From an uncultured Lachnospiraceae bacterium (lineage in GTDB: Bacteria; Bacillota; Clostridia; Lachnospirales; Lachnospiraceae), in contig CACZJZ010000012.1 in the NCBI GenBank assembly GCA_902781655.1, positions 28,926-92,925 of the forward strand: a stretch of 64,000 nucleotides of DNA. Direction: 5' to 3'. A program made the translations under genes and the position numbers. Positions 34,122 to 43,377 of this stretch are shown here, piece by piece (the first letter of the stretch is position 1; each line of letters opens with the position of its first letter). The notes beneath the pieces were generated by a model, which searched no databases, had not been told where the DNA came from, and was given only the letters and a program-made list of their open reading frames with translations.

Positions 34122-35735
34122 ATGAAGGAGCTGGGTATCACACTGACCTCCGGCGGCGGAGATCATCTATACGAACAGATTTATCGATATATCCGGGATG
34201 AGATACGCGCCGGGCACCTGCGGACGGGGGAGAAGCTCCCCTCGACGAGGGCGCTCGCCGCGTATCTTTCTATTTCCCGGAGCACAGCAGAGACGGCCTA
34301 TGATCAGCTGCTTTCGGAGGGGTATCTCGTCTCACGGAAGAACAGCGGCTTTTATGTCGCGGCCATGGAATATCTGGAAGGGGAGAAATCGGGCGCACCC
34401 TGTCAGATGAAAGCGGAACGCGCGGACGGAAAGCATGCGACGGTGCGGTGTCAGACGGAGCCGGAACACAGAGTTAGAGAGGATGCGGTCAGTCCGCGGC
34501 AGGCGGAGGAAAATCCGGTCTGCATTGATTTTTCTCCCCGCCGGATTGATATGACGCAATTTCCCTATGCGACCTGGAAACGGATCACAAGGGACAATCT
34601 GGTGGATGCCAATTCGGAGATGTTTGCACTGGGAGAGCCGGAGGGCGACCGCTCCTTCCGGGAGACGATCGCGCATTATCTCTATACCTCGCGCGGCGTG
34701 CTCTGCGATCCGGACAATCTGGTGATCGGCGCTGGAAATGACTATCTGCTTATGCTGCTATGCCGGCTGCTCAGGCTGGATCCGGATGGAGTGCACACGC
34801 CAGGGCACCGGGATTTTCCGGACGATACGAGGACAGCGGAGAAGCATGATATTCACACCTGCGGGCAGCCGGTCATCGGGATGGAATATGTCACCTATCT
34901 GCGCGCGGCCCGTCTGTTTCAGGCCTTTGGCTGGACCGTGGCGCCGGTCCGGATGGATGCGGAAGGCATGCGCACGGATTCTCTCCGGGAACAGCAATGC
35001 AGTCTCGCTTATGTCATGCCGTCTCATCAGTATCCGTCGGGTATCACGATGCCGATCGCAAGGCGGCTTCAGCTTCTGTCCTGGGCATCGGAGCAGGAGG
35101 GACGCTTTCTGATCGAGGATGACTATGATTCCGAGTTCCGTTACCGCGGCAAACCGGTTCCCTCACTCAGGGCGTCAGACCGGGACGGTAGAGTGATCTA
35201 TATCGGGACGTTCTCCAAGTCGATCGCACCAGCCATCCGCGTCAGCTACATGCTGCTCCCGGATACGCTTATGCGCCGCTATCGCTCGTCTCTGTACTTT
35301 CTCTCCTCCACCGTGTCGAGACTGGATCAGCGGCTTCTCGACCGTTTTATCCGGGAGGGGTATTTTGAACGCTATCAAAATAAGATGCGGACCTGCTACA
35401 GGGGAAAGCGGGATGTGCTGCTCGCGGCACTGGAACCGCTCGCAGACCGGTTTGACGTGAACGGCGAGGGAGCGGGACTTCACCTCCTGCTCACGGAAAA
35501 ATGTGACCCGCTTCCGCTTCCGGCCTGCTGGGCGCGGGAGGAGGAACTGGCGCGAGGCGCCTCCTGCGACGGCGTGAGGGTCTACCCGATGGGAGAAAAC
35601 CTGATTCCGGGCATTTCGGTCCGGGACATGGAACAATTCCGGCAGCGGCCGACGATTCTTCTCGGCTATGCTGCCCTGACGGAGGAGCAGATCCGGGAAG
35701 GGGCGGAATGTCTGTGCGCCGCGTGGCTTACCTAA
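34122..35735 (+). CDS. MocR/PdxR-family regulator (GntR helix-turn-helix plus aminotransferase-like domain)
   Basis: A 537-residue PLP-binding transcription factor. Residues 10-80 form a GntR-type winged helix (LYEQIYRYIRDEIRAGHL, KLPSTRALAAYLSISRSTAETAYDQL). After a charged linker of about 60 residues comes a class I aminotransferase fold with the VIGAGNDYLLML region, EDDYDSEFRYRGKP and the PLP lysine context GTFSKSIAPAIRVSYM. Members usually control vitamin B6, GABA or amino-acid genes. No pdx gene is adjacent here, so the target is unknown. The ribosome-binding site is weak. The end overlaps the convergent TetR gene by 8 bases. Confidence 0.9.
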   Translation: MKELGITLTSGGGDHLYEQIYRYIRDEIRAGHLRTGEKLPSTRALAAYLSISRSTAETAYDQLLSEGYLVSRKNSGFYVAAMEYLEGEKSGAPCQMKAERADGKHATVRCQTEPEHRVREDAVSPRQAEENPVCIDFSPRRIDMTQFPYATWKRITRDNLVDANSEMFALGEPEGDRSFRETIAHYLYTSRGVLCDPDNLVIGAGNDYLLMLLCRLLRLDPDGVHTPGHRDFPDDTRTAEKHDIHTCGQPVIGMEYVTYLRAARLFQAFGWTVAPVRMDAEGMRTDSLREQQCSLAYVMPSHQYPSGITMPIARRLQLLSWASEQEGRFLIEDDYDSEFRYRGKPVPSLRASDRDGRVIYIGTFSKSIAPAIRVSYMLLPDTLMRRYRSSLYFLSSTVSRLDQRLLDRFIREGYFERYQNKMRTCYRGKRDVLLAALEPLADRFDVNGEGAGLHLLLTEKCDPLPLPACWAREEELARGASCDGVRVYPMGENLIPGISVRDMEQFRQRPTILLGYAALTEEQIREGAECLCAAWLT

Positions 35736-36345
35736 TAAATACTTTTTCCAGAAAATCGAGATAGGTGCCGATCTCCTTCTGCAGGGCATCGGCGGAGAAG
35801 TCTGTGTCCTCGAGGTGAGACCGGAGCAGGCCCTGTCTGGTGAAGCGCACGAGATTGTCCAGCCGGCGGGCGCCGTCTGATTCCGGCCCGTCGAAGCCGA
35901 GCTTCTGGTAGTCTGCGTTCTGGAGAAGACTGTCGTAGCAGTCTGAGATCAGGTGCCTCGCATCCGCGACGGCATCGAGCGCTTCGTCGCTGGTTTCCCG
36001 GAGCACACTGTCGAGATACAGAATAATATAGGGATACTGCCGCTGGAGTGTCGTCTCGGCAGCCACGATCTGTCGCTGGATGGCAAAATAACCAGTCTCC
36101 TCCCGGCGGACGCCGGACTGCAGCTCCACGACGGCAAAATGCGACGCGTAGTCGAACAGAAACTCATAGAGTCCGATTTTGCTTCCGAAATAGTGGAAGA
36201 GCAGCCCCTTGCTGATTCCGGCCTCCAGCACAATATCGTCCGTGCTCGCGTGGCGGTAGCCGTTCAGCGCGAAGACCTTGAGAGCCGCATTGATCATGCG
36301 GTCCTGCTTTTCCTTCTTCAGATCAAAGAACTTATCGTTCATCAT
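35728..36345 (-). CDS. TetR-family transcriptional regulator
   Basis: A 205-residue dimeric repressor type. The N-terminal helix-turn-helix is clear (MINAALKVFALNGYRHAST, then DIVLEAGISKGLLFHYFGSKIGLYEFLF, residues 17-62). The C-terminal ligand domain is all-helical with no recognisable subfamily. The start 36345 (or ATG 36342) is preceded on the minus strand by a GGGGGT site. It is divergent from the malY-like gene and an inverted repeat lies just upstream, consistent with autoregulation and control of the neighbour. Confidence 0.92.
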   Translation of the reverse strand: MMNDKFFDLKKEKQDRMINAALKVFALNGYRHASTDDIVLEAGISKGLLFHYFGSKIGLYEFLFDYASHFAVVELQSGVRREETGYFAIQRQIVAAETTLQRQYPYIILYLDSVLRETSDEALDAVADARHLISDCYDSLLQNADYQKLGFDGPESDGARRLDNLVRFTRQGLLRSHLEDTDFSADALQKEIGTYLDFLEKVFIR

Positions 36346-36360
36346 GGCACAACCCCCAAA

Positions 36361-36377
36361 TTGACCAAAACGGTTAA
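36361..36377. promoter_or_regulatory. Candidate TetR-type operator
   Basis: TTGACC-AAAAC-GGTTAA is a 6-bp imperfect inverted repeat (one mismatch) located 16 bases upstream of the TetR start codon. TTGACC also looks like a -35 for the opposite strand. Confidence 0.45.
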
Positions 36378-36430
36378 TCATTAGAGTAGCACGCTGTCGG
36401 CGGAAGCGCAAGACGCGGCGAAGCAGAATC

Positions 36431-36459
36431 GTGTTCATGGTCGTGTTCATCGTGTTCAT
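36431..36459 (+). repeat. Three short direct repeats GTGTTCAT
   Basis: GTGTTCAT occurs at 36431-36438, 36443-36450 and 36452-36459, each preceded by C, in the tetR-malY intergenic region. They could be binding sites or simple slippage repeats. Confidence 0.6.
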
Positions 36460-36554
36460 TGGATGGGTGGCGGCAGAGATATGAGAAAGCGGGACGCTAA
36501 TCTGGAATTCAGCTGGAATGCGTGCTACCATGACATCACATAACGGAGGTGCCT

Positions 36555-37769
36555 ATGAAGTACGATTTTACCAGTATCATGGACCGGCATAATCACGATG
36601 CGATCGCAGTCGATGGAATCGGCGGATCCGGGTTCGCGCCCGGGAAACCGAAGGATGGGTTCGATTTCATCCCCATGTGGGTGGCGGATATGAATTTTCC
36701 GACGGCTCCGTCGATTCCGGCTGCCATCATCGAGCGGGCGAAGCATCCGGCGTACGGATACTTTGAACCGACCGACGAGTATTTTGACGCGATCATTCAC
36801 TGGCACGAAATCCGCAAGGGCGTGACGGGGATCACGAAGGATGAGATCGGCTATGAGAACGGCGTCCTCGGCGGAGTTGTCTCGGCACTGAAGGTGTTTG
36901 CCACTCCCGGCGATCCGGTTCTTCTGCACAGCCCGACCTATATCGGATTCACCGGAAGCGTCGAGGCAAACGGCTATCACATTGTCCACAGCCCGCTGAA
37001 GAAGGACGCGGACGGCATCTGGCGTATGGACTACGAGGACATGGACAGGAAGATCCGGGAAAACCATATTCATGTGGCGATCTTCTGCAATCCTCACAAT
37101 CCCTGCGGACGCGTATGGACGCGGGAGGAAATCGGAAAGGCCATGGCGGTGTACGAGAAGAATCACTGCTGGGTCATCAGCGACGAGATCTGGTCGGACA
37201 TTATCCTCGGCGGACACCGGATCACGACGGCGCAGTCGGTCAGCGACTGGGCAAAATACCACACCATCGCCTTTTACGCGCCGTCCAAGACCTTCAACCT
37301 CGCGGGACTCGTGGGAAGCTACAGCATAATTTACAACCCGGAGATCCGCGACCGGGTGCACAGCATCAGCCGCAAGCTCGTCTATAATTCGATGAATGTG
37401 CTGTCGGAGCACGCCCTGATCGGCGCCTACAGCAAAACCGGCGACGAGTGGGTGAGCGAGCTGTGCGAGGTGCTTACCGGCAACGTGGATTTTGCCAGTG
37501 ACTTTATCCGGGACAGACTGGAAGGGGTTGAAGCTATGAAGCCGGAGGGGACCTACATGATGTTCCTGGACTGCGGCGCGTGGCTGAGCAGGCACGGCAA
37601 GACTATGGATGAGCTGCTGCGGCGCGGCTGGGATTACGGCATTGGCTGGCAGGACGGCAGACGGTTCCACGGGGCGACCCATATCCGCCTCAATCTGGCT
37701 TCTCCGCTGACCCGGATCGAGGAAGCCTTCCGCAGAATGGATCAGTATGTTTTCAACGGGAAATGGTGA
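36555..37769 (+). CDS. MalY/PatB-family PLP-dependent C-S lyase/aminotransferase
   Basis: Probable cystathionine beta-lyase or related C-S lyase acting on cysteine conjugates. The 404-residue fold-type I enzyme has the family start (MKYDFTSIMDRHNHDAIAVDG, split by motif), PMWVADMNFPTAPSI near residue 37, CNPHNPCGRVWTREE near 180, SDEIWSDIILGGH near 210, the PLP lysine in YAPSKTFNLAGL near 240 and the C-terminal RLNLASP. ATG 36555 follows GGAGGT. It is the first gene of a likely operon with the next two. Its substrate cannot be told from sequence. Confidence 0.9.
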   Translation: MKYDFTSIMDRHNHDAIAVDGIGGSGFAPGKPKDGFDFIPMWVADMNFPTAPSIPAAIIERAKHPAYGYFEPTDEYFDAIIHWHEIRKGVTGITKDEIGYENGVLGGVVSALKVFATPGDPVLLHSPTYIGFTGSVEANGYHIVHSPLKKDADGIWRMDYEDMDRKIRENHIHVAIFCNPHNPCGRVWTREEIGKAMAVYEKNHCWVISDEIWSDIILGGHRITTAQSVSDWAKYHTIAFYAPSKTFNLAGLVGSYSIIYNPEIRDRVHSISRKLVYNSMNVLSEHALIGAYSKTGDEWVSELCEVLTGNVDFASDFIRDRLEGVEAMKPEGTYMMFLDCGAWLSRHGKTMDELLRRGWDYGIGWQDGRRFHGATHIRLNLASPLTRIEEAFRRMDQYVFNGKW

Positions 37770-37805
37770 TAGAAAGGACAGACAGGAAGGAAAGGAGATC
37801 TGACA

Positions 37806-38414
37806 ATGAGCAAATTCGGGAAGTTTCTGGCCGGTGCCACGATCTTTACCGCCGCGGCGGTCGGCGTCTACGAAGTAATGAAAAAGAGCGCCGCGAAGGA
37901 GGAAACTGAGAGCGGGACAGAGGCGGAAGGCACGGATTTTGCCTCGAGAGCGTACACGACGATCCGCAGGGGCACGGAGCAGGTGGCGGACAAGGTGTCG
38001 CAGGAGGTGATGCCCCGCGTGAAGGAAGCAGTCGGACCTAAGGGCGGCGAGGTTCTGGACACCATCGGAGAGACAGCCGGGAAGGTGAAGGACACTGTGG
38101 CGGAATCGGTCTCCAGGGTGGCGGAGATCCTGCGCGGAGATGCGCACGAGACGCATTACAGCACGGTGGATTCCGCGGCTGACCGCGGCGGCGCAGAAGA
38201 GACTGATACAGAAGCGGATGCCGCCGGGGCATCATCGTCCGGGCAGGAATCCATGGAGGATTTGGTGCAGCAGGGACTCGATATGATCGATGCCGCACAG
38301 AAAATGAGTGAAACCGCAGAACAGAAACCGGCAGAAAGCGGGAATACCGCTGCTCCGGGCGTGGTTTTGGAGGATGCCTCCGGGGAATCGTTCTTCGATG
38401 ACGGCGTAAGGTGA
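37806..38414 (+). CDS. Membrane-anchored protein with YtxH-like N-terminus
   Basis: A 202-residue protein of unknown function. One hydrophobic segment near the N-terminus (FLAGATIFTAAAVGVYEVM, about residues 7-25) is followed by Lys, then amphipathic helical repeats (TTIRRGTEQVADKVSQEV, IGETAGKVKDTVAESVSRV) like those of YtxH-type stress proteins, and an acidic, low-complexity C-terminal half. AAAGGAGA precedes the start. Its stop overlaps the start of the EAL/GGDEF gene (TGATG), so synthesis of the two is probably coupled. Confidence 0.8.
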   Translation: MSKFGKFLAGATIFTAAAVGVYEVMKKSAAKEETESGTEAEGTDFASRAYTTIRRGTEQVADKVSQEVMPRVKEAVGPKGGEVLDTIGETAGKVKDTVAESVSRVAEILRGDAHETHYSTVDSAADRGGAEETDTEADAAGASSSGQESMEDLVQQGLDMIDAAQKMSETAEQKPAESGNTAAPGVVLEDASGESFFDDGVR

Positions 38415-41400
38415 TGGAGAACAGGAATATGACGGCGGACAGCGCGCGGGAGATGTATCATCAGAATTATGACCTTCTCGAGGGGGGTGTTCTCATGCTC
38501 GCGGCGGACGGGACCGAGCGGGTCATCTTTGCCAGCAGACCGGCCGCCAGACTGTATGAGTGCGACTCGGAGGAGGAATTTCTGTCGTTCTGCGCCTCCC
38601 GCTTCCAGAACATGATGGTTCCGGAAGACTATAAACCGATCGCGGAAATCATGAATCCGGAGACCGGCCGCTTTCATATTACCTATCATTATCTGACACG
38701 GCAAGAACATTTCCGTAAGGCGGAGGCAGTCGGGAGTCCGCAGGATACGGCCTTTGGCAGAGTGTATCTCGTTCAGTTCTTTTCGGACGAGCAGATCGCG
38801 GAAGACAGGAAATCTGACGAAAACACCAATCTTCTTGGCATGCATGATTTCTTCAGAGAGGCTCTGCGCCGCGCCGTGGCGAGGAAGGACGACGGCACGC
38901 TGGGAAGATTTTGCCCGGTAAGTCTGGATGTCACGCGCTTCAAGGAATATAACCGCCTCTATGGAATGCACCGAGGGGATCTGTGTATCCGGATGATTGC
39001 GGAGACGATCCGGGAGCATTTTCCGGGAGCGCTGGTGGGACATCTGATGGCAGATCATTTTGTGGCGCTGCTGCCATCCGATGGCCTGGAAGCGAAACTG
39101 GAACAGGTCTGCAATGAGGTCAATCTCTTCATTGACAACGACGCCATCCAGCTGAAGGCGGGAATCTATCGTCCGACGAATCACGATTCCATGGAAGACC
39201 TCCGGCATGCTTTCGATATGGCCAAGATTGCCTGCGACAGCATCAAGAAAGACGGCAATCGGACGGTGATCGTCTATCAGAGCACCATGGGAGAGAGCAT
39301 CGGCCAGAAGACCTTTATCCTGCGCCATTTCGGGGAAGCGCTGGAAAAGCACTACATCCGGGTGTTCTTTCAGCCGATTGTCCGGACCATGACAGGCTGT
39401 CTGTGCGGCTTTGAGGCGCTGGCCCGCTGGGAGGATCCGAAGTTTGGGACGATTTCTCCGGCCGTTTTTGTGCCGGTTCTGGAGGAAGCCCAGCTGATCA
39501 ACCGGCTCGACCGCTTTGTGTTTGAACGGGTGGCGAGGCTTCTTCGTGACAGAATGGATAATGGACTTTCATTGATTCCGGTGTCCATCAATCTGTCGGG
39601 ATATGATTTTGAGGTCGCGAATCCCTTCCATACGATCGAGACGCTGATGGAACGCATGCAGATTCCCCGCAGTCTGCTCTGCATCGAAATTACGGAGCGG
39701 GTTATGCTTCGCAACCGGATCGGCATGACCGCGGCGATTCAGCAGTTCCAGGATGCCGGCTATCAGGTCTGGATGGATGATTTCGGAAACGAATACTCGT
39801 CTCTCAACTCACTCCACAATTATCACTTCGATGTCATCAAAATCGATATGGGCTTCTTCAGACATTTTGACGACCGGAGCAGGCAGATTATCATGGCTGT
39901 CGTGATCATGGCCAAGATGCTGGGCGTGCAGACGCTGGCAGAGGGCGTGGAGACCGCGGAGCAGGTCGCCTTTCTGGAGCGGATCGGATGCGGCAGAATT
40001 CAGGGGTATTATTACGGGCGCCCGATGGTCCTGGAGGATGTTCTGGAATTCCTGTATCGCAAGGGAATCAGAACGGAGAGTGCGGAGGAGGAAGAGCTGC
40101 TGGATGCCGCGGAACAGGTGAATGTCGCCACGGAGACTCCGACCGCGATTTTCCGTTTTGATGGAAAGCAGATCCGTCTGCTGGTGGAGAATGACGCGTA
40201 CTCGCGGGAGCTGAGAAGCACAGGCACGCAGGATATGGAGGAGGCCAATGCCAATCTGAACGCCCCGGGATATCCATTTCGCGGCCGCTTCATGCAGCTT
40301 CTCACGAAAGCGTTTCAATCCCGGGCGGAGGAGACCCTGATCTATGAGGACAACGGGCAGTACCTGAAGGTTACGGTCCGCTGGCTCTCCGGAAGACAGG
40401 ATAACTGGGTCGGTACAGCACACATATACAATATCAGCTCCAAATCGGTGCTGCACGATGCGTCGGAGTGGGATCAGGTGCTCCGAGACACCTTCCAGCT
40501 CTACGACGGAGTTTACCTGATCGACTGCGGCAAAAATGAAATACGCGCCCTGCAGAGCAGCCATGAGGGACTTTTGCATGAGGAATCCTCTCTGTCTGTA
40601 TCAGAGTATGCCGCGAACTTCGCCGGGACGCAGGTATATCCGGAGGATAGGGAGCGGTTCCTTACATTCCTACAGCCGGAGCATCTTGAGAAAGAGATGC
40701 GGCGCACAGATACTGTCCATACAGCGGATTTGTTTCGCGTACGGAAGGAAGACGGAAGCTTCCGGTGGACAACCTTTGAAGCGCTGCAGATTTACAAAAG
40801 CCTTACGCACAATATTCTGCTCTGTGAGCGGGAAGATTTCTGGGAGCGGAAGGAGGACAGGAGGACGCTGCTGCCTGTCTTCTGCCGATCTTTTGGAGTC
40901 GAAGCCTGCAGCGGCAGGACGCCTGCGGTCACCAGGGACAGCAGTCTGTTCCGCACACTCCGTCTCTGCTCTCCCTACTCCTTCTTCTGGAAGGATCGGG
41001 AGGGACATATTCTCGGGGTAAGCGCCGCTCTTCTCCGGCAGATGGGAATCCGCGACGAATCCGTGCTTCTCGGGCGGACGGAGACAGAGCTCGGATGGCA
41101 GATTGAGCCAGCCCCGTCACAAAAGGCCGAGCAGGATATCCTGACGAAGGGCAGTCCGGCATCGGAAATCATGGAGCAGGTAGTGTGCGGCGGCCATATT
41201 ATCAGGAGCCGCGTGGACCGGATACCATGGTACGAGGAAAAGGAAGTTGCCGGGATTGTGGAACTGCTTGGCAGCGCGCCGGAAAAACAGGAGGAGGATC
41301 CCCTGGGGCTGCTCGATGCAGATACCGGATGCCTCAGCTATCGGGGCGCCCTCGAGGCAGGTCTTAAGTATGGCGATCAATATCGTCTTCATCATACTGA

Positions 41401-43114
41401 CTATGTCGGCGTCCTGCTCGATGTCCCTGTCTATGCCGGGACGATGCAGGACGAACCGGACAAGGCAGCTGTCATTCTGAGAAGCTTCGCGCAGGCTTTC
41501 CGGGAAAGCATGACCCCCGGATGGGCTATTGCCCGGATCGGTCTGTGCTGTTTTCTCTGCTTCTGCCAGAGAAGCAGTGCGGGAGATGCAGAGGAGAAAA
41601 TTGACGCCGCAGCGGGTATGCTGCGGCAGTTGTGGAGAAAGCAGGGATTGAAGACGATCCCGGTTATGACACGGGCGCTTGCATTCGGTTCCGAGGTGAG
41701 CGGGCTGGACGATCTGCTCCGCCTTCTCACCAGCCGTCTCTCCCAGTCGGAAAAGCTGAACACCAGGGAAGATCTTTCCGCGGGGGACAACATCTCCTTC
41801 CGGCGGGATACCCTGGATGTCATGCCGGAGAGCATCGTGGTGAGCGATCCGAAGACCTATGAGCTGCTTTATCTCAATCAGGCCGCTCGCAGGGACACGG
41901 GAATCGGGCCGGAGGAACCGATCGCAGGGAAGCATTGCTATGAAGTGCTGGAGGGAAAGAACGCGCCCTGCGGGGATTGCCCGAATATGGTTCTGCGGCG
42001 GGATCGTTTCTATGCTGCAACGCATCTGAGCGGCAGAACAGGAGAAAATCTCCTGATCCGCTCCGTTCTGATCTCCTGGGAGGGCCGCTCGCTGCGGTTC
42101 ACCATTGCGTTTCATCTGAGTGAATATATGAACACACTGGCGAAGGATCACGAGCTGATTTACCAGGAGGCAAGGGCAAACGAGGCCATCTCGGTCGGCA
42201 TGGCAGAGGAAAATCCTGACCGGGGAATCGAGAAGATCATCGAGTGTATCTCCCAGAATCTGAAACCGGAGCGTTTTCTGATTTTCGAGGAGCACGATGA
42301 TAATACGGTCAGCGCCACCTATGAATGGACCGCGCCTGGTGTCATGCCTCTGCGGGATGATCTCCAGAGCCTTTCGCGGGCAGCCGTCGGGGCTCTGTAC
42401 CGGGCCTTCGCGCTGCATCATGTTGTTCTTGTCAGCGATATCGGGGCATTCAAAAAGGAGAATCCTGACTTTTCGCTTCCCATCTATGGCATGCGCAGTT
42501 TTGTCTCCGGCCAGCTGACTCTGCAGGGCAGGACAGAAGGGTTTACCATGGTGATCAATCCGCAGGAGAATACGTTCCGGCTGGCCAGTCTGCTTCTGTC
42601 CACCCTGACGGATTTTATCGCGATTATGATCCGGAACCGCAACGGAATGCATCTGCTGGAGGAGCAGAGCATGCGGGATCAGATGACCGGCGCCGGAAAC
42701 CGCCGGATGCTGGAGCAGACGATCCGGGCCTGGGGCGGAGAGGGTTCCCTCGGCGTCATTTCCATCGATCTCAACGGGTTGAAGAATGTCAACGATTCCC
42801 AGGGGCATCGCGCGGGTGATACACTGATCTGCAATACGGCGCGGATTCTGCGGGAATGCGCGGGGGAGAAGTGTGTCTACCGGACGGGCGGAGATGAGTT
42901 TGTCGTGGTGACGGAAAATATGCAGGAAAAGGATGTCCTGATGCTGATTCAGCACATCCGTGAGAGCGCGGAACGGAACGGTATCAGTCTGGCGGTCGGG
43001 TATGCGTACAGCAGGGGGCAGGAATGCGATTTTGACCGGATGATGACGGAAGCTGATCTCAATATGTACAAGGACAAGGGACACAGCTATCGCCGGAGGA
43101 GGACGGACCGCTGA
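38414..43114 (+). CDS. Large multidomain c-di-GMP protein: degenerate GGDEF, EAL, several PAS, GAF-like, GGDEF
   Basis: A 1566-residue signalling protein with no membrane segment. Residues 1-130 are PAS-like. Residues 145-295 form a GGDEF fold with a lost motif (HLMADHF). Residues 306-545 are an EAL domain with the key elements kept: FFQPIV, GFEALARW near 331, SINLSG, CIEITERV, MDDFGNEYSSL near 453, VIKIDMGF and AEGVET. PAS-like modules follow (about 585-690, 690-830, 860-960), then a second GGDEF-like region without motif (970-1115), a PAS with cysteines CYEVLEGKNAPCGDC near 1180 and a GAF-like region (1250-1410). The C-terminal 1415-1560 is an intact GGDEF domain, RTGGDEF near 1490. It may both make and break c-di-GMP. 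A GTG at 38411 is an alternative start. Confidence 0.92.
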   Translation: MENRNMTADSAREMYHQNYDLLEGGVLMLAADGTERVIFASRPAARLYECDSEEEFLSFCASRFQNMMVPEDYKPIAEIMNPETGRFHITYHYLTRQEHFRKAEAVGSPQDTAFGRVYLVQFFSDEQIAEDRKSDENTNLLGMHDFFREALRRAVARKDDGTLGRFCPVSLDVTRFKEYNRLYGMHRGDLCIRMIAETIREHFPGALVGHLMADHFVALLPSDGLEAKLEQVCNEVNLFIDNDAIQLKAGIYRPTNHDSMEDLRHAFDMAKIACDSIKKDGNRTVIVYQSTMGESIGQKTFILRHFGEALEKHYIRVFFQPIVRTMTGCLCGFEALARWEDPKFGTISPAVFVPVLEEAQLINRLDRFVFERVARLLRDRMDNGLSLIPVSINLSGYDFEVANPFHTIETLMERMQIPRSLLCIEITERVMLRNRIGMTAAIQQFQDAGYQVWMDDFGNEYSSLNSLHNYHFDVIKIDMGFFRHFDDRSRQIIMAVVIMAKMLGVQTLAEGVETAEQVAFLERIGCGRIQGYYYGRPMVLEDVLEFLYRKGIRTESAEEEELLDAAEQVNVATETPTAIFRFDGKQIRLLVENDAYSRELRSTGTQDMEEANANLNAPGYPFRGRFMQLLTKAFQSRAEETLIYEDNGQYLKVTVRWLSGRQDNWVGTAHIYNISSKSVLHDASEWDQVLRDTFQLYDGVYLIDCGKNEIRALQSSHEGLLHEESSLSVSEYAANFAGTQVYPEDRERFLTFLQPEHLEKEMRRTDTVHTADLFRVRKEDGSFRWTTFEALQIYKSLTHNILLCEREDFWERKEDRRTLLPVFCRSFGVEACSGRTPAVTRDSSLFRTLRLCSPYSFFWKDREGHILGVSAALLRQMGIRDESVLLGRTETELGWQIEPAPSQKAEQDILTKGSPASEIMEQVVCGGHIIRSRVDRIPWYEEKEVAGIVELLGSAPEKQEEDPLGLLDADTGCLSYRGALEAGLKYGDQYRLHHTDYVGVLLDVPVYAGTMQDEPDKAAVILRSFAQAFRESMTPGWAIARIGLCCFLCFCQRSSAGDAEEKIDAAAGMLRQLWRKQGLKTIPVMTRALAFGSEVSGLDDLLRLLTSRLSQSEKLNTREDLSAGDNISFRRDTLDVMPESIVVSDPKTYELLYLNQAARRDTGIGPEEPIAGKHCYEVLEGKNAPCGDCPNMVLRRDRFYAATHLSGRTGENLLIRSVLISWEGRSLRFTIAFHLSEYMNTLAKDHELIYQEARANEAISVGMAEENPDRGIEKIIECISQNLKPERFLIFEEHDDNTVSATYEWTAPGVMPLRDDLQSLSRAAVGALYRAFALHHVVLVSDIGAFKKENPDFSLPIYGMRSFVSGQLTLQGRTEGFTMVINPQENTFRLASLLLSTLTDFIAIMIRNRNGMHLLEEQSMRDQMTGAGNRRMLEQTIRAWGGEGSLGVISIDLNGLKNVNDSQGHRAGDTLICNTARILRECAGEKCVYRTGGDEFVVVTENMQEKDVLMLIQHIRESAERNGISLAVGYAYSRGQECDFDRMMTEADLNMYKDKGHSYRRRRTDR

Positions 43115-43122
43115 CTTTTTTC

Positions 43123-43151
43123 TTGACGAAGGAACCTGTGGTCAGTAGAAT
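43123..43151 (+). promoter_or_regulatory. Promoter of the permease leader
   Basis: TTGACG (43123-43128), 17 bases, TAGAAT (43146-43151), the best -35 in the window. It starts a leader of about 220 bases. Confidence 0.75.
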
Positions 43152-43231
43152 AGGACCCGATAATGTTGACACGGGTTTCTGGGAGCTGGCCATGGGTTAC
43201 ATCATACCGGAAGACAGAATGCATACGGCAG

Positions 43232-43287
43232 CACATAGAAGGACACGACAGGGAAGATATTTCTTCTCTGTCGTGTCCTTTTATGTG
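43232..43287 (+). promoter_or_regulatory. 26-bp leader hairpin upstream of the permease
   Basis: CACATA-G-AAGGACACGACAG (43232-43251) pairs with CTGTCGTGTCCTT-T-TATGTG (43268-43287), and six inner pairs (43252-43257 with 43262-43267) extend it around a 4-base loop. Two pairs are G-U, the rest Watson-Crick. CCTTTTAT in the right arm could act as a short terminator tail. It lies between the promoter and the start codon, so attenuation is plausible. No PyrR-binding loop, guanine riboswitch or xanthine riboswitch core is recognisable. Confidence 0.65.
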
Positions 43288-43377
43288 CGGATGTGACGAA
43301 ACGAATACGGGAGGACCGTATGGTGCGGACGTATGGTGCGCAGCAGGGAACCGGTGATTCTTATGGAGGAGGTAATA

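Noticed and set aside
41117-43084. A 655-codon minus-strand frame opposite the EAL/GGDEF gene
   Set aside because: It covers the intact C-terminal GGDEF domain of the plus strand and has no family motif of its own.
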